Part shown: one piece after another, positions 1-6,397 of the stretch
Position numbering within the stretch: the stretch's first letter is position 1
How the letters are laid out: each line of letters begins with the position of its first letter
Assembly: GCA_007126175.1 (NCBI GenBank)
Contig: SLBU01000090.1
Location: 1-9,132, forward strand
Length of the DNA: 9,132 nucleotides
From: Kiritimatiellia bacterium
GTDB taxonomy: Bacteria; Verrucomicrobiota; Kiritimatiellia; UBA8416
Direction: 5' to 3'
The notes under the pieces: generated by a model
Database searches by the model: none
The model's input: only the letters and a program-made list of their open reading frames with translations
What the model was told of the DNA's origin: nothing
Program-made: the position numbers and the translations under genes

Positions 1-857
1 AAGGGTGGCGGGAATGCCATGCCATAATCAATAATGATGAGATCGGCAAGGTTCTCGAGGTGCACACCTGGACGAATCGCCCCAGATGGCCACAGGGTCG
101 TGAACGTCCGGATCCAGCGACACAAGGCCCCTGCCCTGATACGCTTGACTGGGATGTGTATTGCGCCGTAGCTCCGCACCGTCCTTATCAAGACGAGGTT
201 CACCCCTTCAAATGGCGTGGCATCCGGGATTTTGGAACAGGCGCATTTGGGGATATGGCCTGTCACACCACCAATGCCATGCATCAGATTCTTAAGCCCG
301 ATTTTGATGTCACCGTTGAACCAATTAAAATCGAGGGAGCGACAGAAGACCAGTATCCATCAAGACAGATCATCAAGTCAATTTTTGCCCAGACTGATAC
401 CTGTCCGGGGTTTGTGTCCTACTGGTATGATGGCAATCTGAAACCTGAAAAACCGGAGGCGCTCGGCGAAAATCATCTTCCGGGAACTGGGTGCATGTTT
501 ATTGGCACGAAAGGCGTGTTGATCTCTGAAGGTGACTATAATGACAGAAATAGTATCTATCGAAATGGCGAGAGGCTAGCGCCAGGAAACGTGGAACTTA
601 TCATTCCCGCGGGGCCAGCAATTACAGATGAATTTCTGGCAGCTGCGCGTGGCGAACGTGAATGGAATGACACGATCTCGAATTTTCAGTACAGCAGCAA
701 GATGACCGCCATCACCAACATGGCCATTATTGCCGAGAAACTTAACCGAAAAATCACCTTTAGCAAAAAGACGATGAAATTTGACGATGCCGAAGCCAAT
801 CAAATGATGCACAGAAAACCTCGTGAAGGTTGGGAATTGGGCTACGAACATATTTAA
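1..857 (+). CDS. Gfo/Idh/MocA family oxidoreductase, C-terminal part (5' end outside window)
   Basis: This is the C-terminal ~284 residues of an NAD(P)-dependent Gfo/Idh/MocA oxidoreductase. The reading frame is open from position 3 to the TAA at 855-857, so the true start and the N-terminal Rossmann fold (GxGxxG) lie to the left of the window. An internal GTG at 60 is not the start, because the codons before it already encode family sequence (NDEIGKVLEVHTWTNRP). The substrate-domain signature WRGIRDFGTGAFGDMACH is at 213-266; its final D-M-A-C-H holds the His usually placed at the active site. Known members oxidise or reduce sugars, inositols and glycosides, and several supply 3-keto sugars. 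The stop is 26 nt before the DUF1080 gene, which supports one operon. Sampled lines are about 42-47% GC, lower than the genes from 1607 onward. Whether it carries an export signal cannot be seen. The family call is firm; the substrate is unknown. Confidence 0.93.
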   Translation, partial: GWRECHAIINNDEIGKVLEVHTWTNRPRWPQGRERPDPATQGPCPDTLDWDVYCAVAPHRPYQDEVHPFKWRGIRDFGTGAFGDMACHTTNAMHQILKPDFDVTVEPIKIEGATEDQYPSRQIIKSIFAQTDTCPGFVSYWYDGNLKPEKPEALGENHLPGTGCMFIGTKGVLISEGDYNDRNSIYRNGERLAPGNVELIIPAGPAITDEFLAAARGEREWNDTISNFQYSSKMTAITNMAIIAEKLNRKITFSKKTMKFDDAEANQMMHRKPREGWELGYEHI

Positions 858-883
858 TCAGCAGCTAAACATCAGGAGCCATA

Positions 884-1528
884 ATGAGAAGTATAACAAG
901 TAGCATTTCATGTTGTTGCATTCTTGTGAGCACATTGACCTTGGCGACAAGTCTCTGCGCTGAAGAAGTGTCGGGATTTGTTCCAATGTTCAACGGTAAA
1001 GATCTGAGCGGGTGGAACACAACCGGAAATTGGATCGTTGAGGACGCCACAACCATCAGACTGAAACCAAGACCCGGCGAAAGCGGTTGGACACGTTACA
1101 AAGATTATCTGACTACTGACCGGAAGTATAAAAACTTCATTCTGGATCTTGAGTTCAAGTTTGAAAAGAACGGTAATTCCGGTGTTTTTATGCGTATCGG
1201 GGATCTTGACGATCACGTAAATTCAGGATTCGAACTTCAGATTCTTGACACCTATGGTAAGGAAAACGTAGGTCATCACGATTGCGGAGGTATAATCAGA
1301 ACGGTTGGTCCGTCCAGCAACATGGTCAAACCAGCCGGGGAATGGAACCGCTACATAATCACGTTGGTCGATAGCAGTCTAAAGGTTGTGCTCAACGGAG
1401 AACAGATTATCGATCTGGACTTAAGCAAATCAGCAATGAAGGACAGGCCGCCAGAGGGCTACATCAGTTTTCAAGATGAAGGCAAACCCATCTGGTATCG
1501 AAACGTCCGCATCAAAGAACTGCCGTAA
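884..1528 (+). CDS. Secreted DUF1080 / 3-keto-disaccharide hydrolase domain protein
   Basis: This 214-residue protein consists of a signal peptide and one DUF1080 (PF06439) beta-sandwich domain. Residues 1-26 form a hydrophobic Sec signal with likely cleavage after L-C-A. The Cys at 25 has Leu at -1, so it is not a good lipobox. Family motifs are FNGKDLSGW (36-44), NSGVFMR (98-104), GFELQILD (115-122), GEWNRY (152-157) and the C-terminal WYRNVRIKEL (204-213). Characterised relatives cleave glycosides that were first oxidised at C3, and many other members are uncharacterised carbohydrate-binding or hydrolytic domains of the concanavalin-like fold. AGGAG (874-878) sits 5 nt before the ATG. The gene lies 26 nt after a Gfo/Idh/MocA gene, a pairing that fits the 3-keto-glycoside route. 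GC is low in sampled lines (40-53%). The domain call is firm; hydrolase activity is inferred. Confidence 0.92.
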   Translation: MRSITSSISCCCILVSTLTLATSLCAEEVSGFVPMFNGKDLSGWNTTGNWIVEDATTIRLKPRPGESGWTRYKDYLTTDRKYKNFILDLEFKFEKNGNSGVFMRIGDLDDHVNSGFELQILDTYGKENVGHHDCGGIIRTVGPSSNMVKPAGEWNRYIITLVDSSLKVVLNGEQIIDLDLSKSAMKDRPPEGYISFQDEGKPIWYRNVRIKELP

Positions 1529-1606
1529 CAGCAAGCAATCGTCCCCCTATCTCGTCGCCGCTATCGTCGAGTGAAATGGATGGGGAAATGCAGGAGATGA
1601 TAAATC

Positions 1607-3442
1607 ATGAACAACGCTATGAGTAGAAGGGCATTTTTGAAGAGCGGGAGTGCGATGACAGGGGGCGTGCTGCTAGCCGGGCTGGCAATGCCGGCTTTCT
1701 GCCAGGCGACAGGAAATGGACACGCCATCCTGATCGATGCGGAAACCTTTAAAGAGCTGGGCGGCTGGGTGGTCGATACGCAGTCAATCGACCAGATCGG
1801 GGCTGCCTATCTGATGGCGCATGGTATTGGCGTTCCTGTCGAGGATGCATCGACTTCTTTCGACGTACCCCGTTCCGCCAAGTACCGCGTATGGGTAAGA
1901 ACGCGTGACTGGGTCTACCCGCATGGCCCCGGACAATTCCGCCTCGCGATTGCCGACCAGGCGTTGCCGGTAGACTTCGGCACCGGCAAAAGCGACTGGC
2001 ATTGGCAAGATGGCGGCACCGTCCAGCTTACAGCCGGTGAAGTCAGGCTGGCACTGAAAGATCTGACCGGTTTCGCGGGTCGGTGCGAAGCGATCTTCCT
2101 TTCCAGTGACCCTTCTTTTGTTCCTCCCAAGGATGGTGACGAGCTGCGGTCTTTCCGCAGAAAAGCGCTTGGCCTCCCGGATAAGCCGACGATCAGGAAG
2201 CAGTACGATCTTGTGGTCGCTGGCGCTGGAATTGCAGGAATCTGTTGCGCCATTGCCGCCGCGCGGTCCGGCTGTAAGGTTGCCCTGGTTCATAACCGTC
2301 CGGTTCTGGGCGGAAACGCCAGCCCTGAGATCAGCGTCCCTATCTCCGGCGCCACAAATCTTCCCCTCTATCCAAACATTGGGAATCTTGTCAATGCGCT
2401 CATGCACCAAACGCGTGGATTTAACTCCTCCTTTCATCTAGCCGAAGCGAAAGCCCTCATTGAAGCTGAGTCTGACTTGGATCTCTTTCTCTTTACGCAC
2501 GTCACGGCGGTTGAGATGGGGAATCAGATCATTCGATCCGCCGTGGCCGTAGAACAGAGAACCGGCACGGAGCTGCTCTTGGAGGCACCACTGTTCGCAG
2601 ACTGCACCGGGGACGGCAATCTTGGGGTGCTGGCCGGGGCCGAATTCCGCATGGGCCGCGAAGCGAAGTCGGAGTTTGGCGAAGCGCTGGCACCGGAAAA
2701 AGCGGACAACCGGGTTCTCGGGGCCAGCCTGAAGTGGCATGCCAAGAGAACCTCCGAGAGCTCGCCATTTCCATCTTGCCCTTGGGCGGTGCAATTCGAC
2801 GAGCAAACCGTTCAAAAAGCCACAGCTTCATTCTGGAATTGGGAGACCGGATTCTTCAACAACAACGCCACGGAGACCGAAGCCATTCGCGACTACTGGT
2901 TCCGCGTGATCTACGGGAACTGGGATTTTCAGAAGAACCACTACTCGGATCGTAAAAAGTACGAAAACATGAAGCTGGAAAAGGTCGGCTACATTCTCGG
3001 CAAGCGGGAATCACGGCGTCTGGTGGGGGATCTTATCTTCACCCAGAATGATATTGCGTCAGAGGAGATCTATCCTGACGCCGCCGTGGGCTGCACATGG
3101 GGGATCGATATTCATTTCCCTGCTTCCGGCAATGCACGACAATTTCCTGATGGGCCGTTTCGCAGCGTTGCTCATCATGAGATGAAGCAGTCCCATCCAG
3201 TGAGATATCTCCCGTATCGTTGTTTCTATTCGAAGAACATCCGCAATTTGTTTATGGCAGGGCGTAATGTCAGCCAGAGTAGCATCTCCCTTGCCAAGTT
3301 CCGGGTACAGACCACGACCGGCATGATGGGCGAAGTGGTGGGGCTTGCCGCCGCTCTCTGCCGTGAAGCAAATATTATGCCGCGCGACGTGTATGCCAAA
3401 AAATTGAAGGAGCTGCAGGAAAAACTGAAGCTGGGAACGTAA
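1607..3442 (+). CDS. Tat-exported FAD-dependent oxidoreductase (FAD_oxidored type) with N-terminal beta-rich domain
   Basis: This is a 611-residue flavoenzyme made in the cytoplasm and exported folded. The Tat signal is near consensus: S-R-R-A-F-L-K at residues 6-12, then a hydrophobic stretch to about residue 34. Residues ~38-175 look like an all-beta accessory domain and end in SSDPSFVPP; this resembles the golvesin/CBM-like domains of exported PVC enzymes, but I cannot assign a family. The FAD domain starts near 200 with GxGxxG at 206-211 (G-A-G-I-A-G), followed by LGGNASPEI near 239-247 and CTGDGNLG near 333-340. The C-terminus has the FAD_oxidored (PF12831) hallmark NLFMAGRNVSQSS, then an Arg and a Gly-rich helix. 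AGGAG (1592-1596) lies 10 nt before the ATG; an alternative ATG at 1619 would keep the RR motif but shorten the n-region. No haem or iron-sulfur motif is seen, so it needs an external electron acceptor. The substrate is unknown. Confidence 0.9.
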   Translation: MNNAMSRRAFLKSGSAMTGGVLLAGLAMPAFCQATGNGHAILIDAETFKELGGWVVDTQSIDQIGAAYLMAHGIGVPVEDASTSFDVPRSAKYRVWVRTRDWVYPHGPGQFRLAIADQALPVDFGTGKSDWHWQDGGTVQLTAGEVRLALKDLTGFAGRCEAIFLSSDPSFVPPKDGDELRSFRRKALGLPDKPTIRKQYDLVVAGAGIAGICCAIAAARSGCKVALVHNRPVLGGNASPEISVPISGATNLPLYPNIGNLVNALMHQTRGFNSSFHLAEAKALIEAESDLDLFLFTHVTAVEMGNQIIRSAVAVEQRTGTELLLEAPLFADCTGDGNLGVLAGAEFRMGREAKSEFGEALAPEKADNRVLGASLKWHAKRTSESSPFPSCPWAVQFDEQTVQKATASFWNWETGFFNNNATETEAIRDYWFRVIYGNWDFQKNHYSDRKKYENMKLEKVGYILGKRESRRLVGDLIFTQNDIASEEIYPDAAVGCTWGIDIHFPASGNARQFPDGPFRSVAHHEMKQSHPVRYLPYRCFYSKNIRNLFMAGRNVSQSSISLAKFRVQTTTGMMGEVVGLAAALCREANIMPRDVYAKKLKELQEKLKLGT

Positions 3443-3521
3443 CGATAAGGCAAACAATTCGTAGCAGTTTCCACGGTGGGGGTACCTGCGTCTTTGCGTT
3501 ATGCGAAAGAAGAGAGCAACA

Positions 3522-5387
3522 ATGAAGTATACGGTTTTGGCAATGATTACGCTTGCCACACTGGGAACGCTTCCCGTCCGCTCGGCACAAACGGTCGAAG
3601 GGCTACCCTTGGGAGCGGGTTACCCCTACCGTTCGCCTCTCGATCTGGTTGCAGCCACGGAGACGGGATCCGTGTACATCATCAATCACACGGGGGCCAG
3701 CGTCGAGCGCGTCGACATCAATTCGGAGGCTCTGACCGCCTCTGTTCCCCTGAATGGGGCACCATCCGGGCTGGTGCTCGATCCCGACGGCGAGCGGCTT
3801 TTCGTGACCTGGGGAACAGCAGACGGGGCGGTCGACATCATTGACACGCGCACCTTCAAACGGGTCGGCTCGTTCCGCGCCGGCCATACGCCGCTGGCGC
3901 CGCAACTGTCAGCCGACCGACGGACGGTCTATGTCTGTAACCGTTTTGACAATGCCGTGGCCGCCTACGACATCGAAAGCGGCAAGCAGGTCGCAACGCT
4001 GGCGGTCGGGCGCGAGCCCATTGCCGCAGCGATCACCCCCGACGGAACCAAGCTTCTGGTGGTCCAGCACCTGCCGTCCCAGGCTGCCATGGCCCAGAAC
4101 GTCGCGGCACAGCTCAATATCATTGATCTGGAAACATTCAAAAGCACGGCGACCATACTCCTCCCGGGGGGAGCGACTTCGGCACGAGCGATCTGCATCT
4201 CGCCGGATGGCCGCCATGCCTACGTCACCCACAATATCGCCCGTTTCGGTGTTCCCACCACGCAGTTGGAGCGAGGGTGGATGAATACGAGTGCCATGAG
4301 CATCATCAACGTTGCTGCTGACTCCTGGCTGACGACGGTACTGCTGGACGATATCGAGCTGGGGGCGGCCAATCCTTGGGGCATCGCCTGTTCCGCGGAC
4401 GGAACCCGCATAGTGGTGGCCCATTCCGGCACGCACGAGATCAGCGTGATCGACCGCACGCTCCTACACGAAACCATCGACGCGGTCAACGCCGGACAGG
4501 CGACCACGACCTTTGCGCGCGCGCTGGATCAGATCCCGAACGATCTCGGCTTCATCGCCGGCATGCGCCGGCGACTAGCACTCCCGGGAAACGGTCCGCG
4601 CGGGGTAATCCTCACGGGCAAGGAGGCCATCGTCACGCAATACTTTTCCGACAGTCTGGCGCGGATTAACATCGCCGATGCCGGCCGTTCCTCTGTCGCA
4701 CGGCATATCCTGGTGGGGGATCCGGTGGAACCCAATATCGTCCGGCAAGGTGAAATGGCTTTTTATGACGCTCGCCTCTGCTTTCAGCAGTGGCAGAGTT
4801 GCGTCACCTGCCATCCCGACGCACGGACAGATGCCGTTAACTGGGATCTGCTCAACGACGGCATCGGGAACCCCAAGAACACGCGCACGATGCTTTACAG
4901 CCATGAGACGCCCCCCGTGATGATCACCGGTATCCGCCCACGGGCTGAGGTAGCAGTGCGGGCTGGCTTCCGCTTCATTCAATTCGCCTCCGTCCCTGAG
5001 GACGTTACCGTTGCGGTCGACGCCTACCTGCGGGCACTGCGCCCGGTTCCAAGTCCCTACCTGGTCAACGGCCAGTTACGTACATCAGCGCAGCGCGGCA
5101 AACAGATCTTCGCCGCCGCTGGCTGCATCCAATGCCACAACGGTCCCTACAAAACGGACGGCAAAATCCACAATGTCGGCACAGGGCCGGATGAACTCGG
5201 CATCACCGACTTCGTGACCCCGCCGTTGGTGGAAGTCTGGCGAACCGCCCCTTATCTTTTCCAGGGACAGGCCGCCACGATGAAAGAGGTCTTTACCCGA
5301 TTCAACCCCGACGATAAACACGGACGGACATCCAACTTGACCGATACACAGATGGATGATCTCGTGAAGTATATACTATCCCTGTAA
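3522..5387 (+). CDS. Exported YVTN beta-propeller / di-haem cytochrome c (peroxidase-like) fusion
   Basis: The 621-residue product starts with a Sec signal (residues 1-22, cleavage after R-S-A). Residues ~40-400 form YVTN-type propeller blades with repeated sheet-turn units such as SPDGRHAYVTHN and DGTRIVVAHSG. The C-terminal ~210 residues are a cytochrome c peroxidase/MauG-like module with two haem sites, CVTCH (427-431) and CIQCH (535-539). Between them lie the motifs NWDLLNDGIGNPKNT and ETPPVM, and after them TPPLVEVWRTAPY. The ATG at 3522 is preferred over the in-frame ATG at 3501: it has AGAAGAGAG (3508-3516) 5 nt upstream and gives a cleaner signal peptide without the extra basic N-terminus. 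The protein needs covalent haem attachment outside the cytoplasm, which the convergent ResB/CcsA genes could provide. It may take electrons from the preceding flavoenzyme, or act as a peroxidase or oxidase. Haem iron ligands beyond the two His cannot be assigned by eye. Confidence 0.92.
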   Translation: MKYTVLAMITLATLGTLPVRSAQTVEGLPLGAGYPYRSPLDLVAATETGSVYIINHTGASVERVDINSEALTASVPLNGAPSGLVLDPDGERLFVTWGTADGAVDIIDTRTFKRVGSFRAGHTPLAPQLSADRRTVYVCNRFDNAVAAYDIESGKQVATLAVGREPIAAAITPDGTKLLVVQHLPSQAAMAQNVAAQLNIIDLETFKSTATILLPGGATSARAICISPDGRHAYVTHNIARFGVPTTQLERGWMNTSAMSIINVAADSWLTTVLLDDIELGAANPWGIACSADGTRIVVAHSGTHEISVIDRTLLHETIDAVNAGQATTTFARALDQIPNDLGFIAGMRRRLALPGNGPRGVILTGKEAIVTQYFSDSLARINIADAGRSSVARHILVGDPVEPNIVRQGEMAFYDARLCFQQWQSCVTCHPDARTDAVNWDLLNDGIGNPKNTRTMLYSHETPPVMITGIRPRAEVAVRAGFRFIQFASVPEDVTVAVDAYLRALRPVPSPYLVNGQLRTSAQRGKQIFAAAGCIQCHNGPYKTDGKIHNVGTGPDELGITDFVTPPLVEVWRTAPYLFQGQAATMKEVFTRFNPDDKHGRTSNLTDTQMDDLVKYILSL

Positions 5388-5403
5388 GCAAGGAGCAATC
5401 AGC

Positions 5404-5481
5404 ATGCAGCCCCAATATGTAAGATATCACAACAACACGGTTACAATAAAACGCTACACAACAAGGAGGCAGGGACTATGA
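5404..5481 (+). CDS. Possible 25-residue leader peptide, overlapping the cupin start by ATGA
   Basis: This small ORF of 25 codons plus TGA fills almost the whole gap between the cytochrome and cupin genes. It has its own AAGGAG (5390-5395) 8 nt before the ATG. Its TGA (5479-5481) overlaps the cupin ATG (5478-5480) as ATGA, the usual geometry for translational coupling. The predicted peptide is polar and basic: four Arg, one Lys and one His, with no acidic residue and no hydrophobic segment, so it is neither a signal peptide nor a membrane peptide. It resembles nothing I recognise. An open frame of this length is not rare by chance; the ribosome site and exact overlap are the only support. It could be a translated leader that opens the cupin ribosome site, or fortuitous. 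Confidence 0.35.
   Translation: MQPQYVRYHNNTVTIKRYTTRRQGL
5463..5469 (+). promoter_or_regulatory. Strong Shine-Dalgarno site for the cupin gene
   Basis: AAGGAGG lies 8 nt before the ATG at 5478 and is the strongest ribosome-binding site in the window. It fixes the start of the cupin gene and places the Tat motif at the very N-terminus. It also lies inside the last codons of the possible small ORF, so ribosomes finishing that ORF would be delivered onto it. Confidence 0.75.
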
Positions 5482-6239
5482 CGAAAGTGACTCGCAGATC
5501 ATTCATCGGATCGACGATGGCGGCTGGACTGGCAGTAGGGACTGCGCTCAAGGCGCAAACGGCTCAAGCATCAGGAACATCGGAAACGATGGACGAGTTG
5601 TACAAGGATGGAAAACTGGATGTTGCCGCCGTCAAACAGGCCTACTTCGACATGTTGGCGCGATTTGACTATCCTGTGCCGGATCTTCTCAAGACCGACG
5701 CATTCTGGGTTGCCGATTTCAATCAGGGCGACATACTCAAACTCGGCATGGGCGGAATTTTCTGGATCAACGAGTCCGGCACGTACGGCACCCACGGCGC
5801 CAAGAAATATGCGGGGGAATTTCGCGATAGCACATTCGGCTACCTCGGGCACGAGATCTTCCTGCTTCCGGGCCAGACACTGCCGGAACACCGCCACATT
5901 GGCGGCAGCGAGGGGTTTGGTCCCAAGATGGAGGCCTGGCAGGTACGCTATGGCGAAGTGACGTTCCACGGCGAGTACCAGGGCGAAGGCACCGAAGTCG
6001 AACTAAGCAAACTGCCCGAAAGCAAAAGGCCCTGGGGATATGGCGAGACCTGGATGAAATCCAGGTTCGGCGTCACCCGCGACGCGCGTTCAGGAAAACC
6101 GTATATACTGAAGGATCCCGAGTCGTGGCATGGCCAGAAGGCTGGCGCAGACGGTGCCATCCTGACCGAATACGCCACCTATCACAACCATGTGATGTTC
6201 AGCAAGCCCGAGATGGTTTTTGCCTCCACCGGTCACTGA
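5478..6239 (+). CDS. Tat-exported cupin-fold protein, possibly sugar-isomerase-like
   Basis: The 253-residue protein begins with a Tat signal: T-R-R-S-F-I-G at residues 5-11, a hydrophobic stretch to ~25, and likely cleavage near A-Q-A (29-31). The mature part has a cupin core. Its first motif reads G132-x5-H138-x-H140-x11-E152-x6-G159, which matches the cupin metal-site pattern except for a longer His-to-Glu spacer. A later His pair (H236, H238) in ATYHNHVMFS could give the fourth ligand. Overall layout and motifs such as KMEAWQVRYGEV recall D-lyxose/D-mannose-type sugar isomerases of the cupin superfamily, but these are normally cytoplasmic and I cannot confirm the match. An exported metal-binding cupin beside sugar-oxidising enzymes could isomerise, epimerise or bind an oxidised sugar. 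It is the last gene of the + strand run and is followed by a strong hairpin. Confidence 0.8.
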   Translation: MTKVTRRSFIGSTMAAGLAVGTALKAQTAQASGTSETMDELYKDGKLDVAAVKQAYFDMLARFDYPVPDLLKTDAFWVADFNQGDILKLGMGGIFWINESGTYGTHGAKKYAGEFRDSTFGYLGHEIFLLPGQTLPEHRHIGGSEGFGPKMEAWQVRYGEVTFHGEYQGEGTEVELSKLPESKRPWGYGETWMKSRFGVTRDARSGKPYILKDPESWHGQKAGADGAILTEYATYHNHVMFSKPEMVFASTGH

Positions 6240-6261
6240 GTTCGGCTTCCGCATCGTGATG

Positions 6262-6293
6262 GAATATCCCGCTGGTTCCCCAGCGGGATATTC
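6262..6293. terminator. Perfect 14-bp hairpin between convergent genes
   Basis: GAATATCCCGCTGG (6262-6275) and its exact reverse complement (6280-6293) are separated by a 4-nt TTCC loop. The hairpin starts 22 nt after the cupin stop and lies in the 158-base gap between two converging units. Neither side has a T-run, so it is not a textbook intrinsic terminator. A stem this stable could still stop transcription from either side or protect the mRNA 3' end. The rest of the gap has only short weak inverted repeats (6301-6313; 6359-6364 with 6377-6382). Confidence 0.6.
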
Positions 6294-6397
6294 ATGCTCT
6301 GCACCATAGGTGCGCAGGGCGGCTCCTGATGAAACCCCTACGCAAGAGTTAGTAGAATCTTTGCAGAACAGGGTAAGCAAAGCTGGGCTAAACGTTC

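Noticed and set aside
947..961. Possible lipobox at the end of the DUF1080 signal peptide (T-S-L-C)
   Set aside because: The residue before Cys is Leu instead of Gly, Ala or Ser, so ordinary signal peptidase cleavage after the following Ala is more likely.
1535..1575. Imperfect inverted repeat CTCGTCG / CGTCGAG before the FAD gene
   Set aside because: It is a short stem with a central mismatch and no T-run. It does not support a terminator between the DUF1080 and FAD genes.
1784..2437. Open frame of 217 codons on the - strand
   Set aside because: It lies inside the FAD oxidoreductase gene and its product has no recognisable motif; it is a by-product of codon bias.
3501..3521. Upstream in-frame ATG for the propeller-cytochrome gene
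   Set aside because: It adds seven residues, several of them basic, and has no ribosome-binding site. The ATG at 3522 has a purine-rich site 5 nt upstream and gives a normal signal peptide.
3909..4436. Open frame of 175 codons on the - strand
   Set aside because: It lies inside the propeller domain of the cytochrome gene and shows no motif or ribosome site of its own.
5442..5447. TACAAT, a good -10-like box in the gap before the cupin gene
   Set aside because: No acceptable -35 box is found 16-18 nt upstream (the bases there read about TGTAAG), so an internal promoter is not supported.
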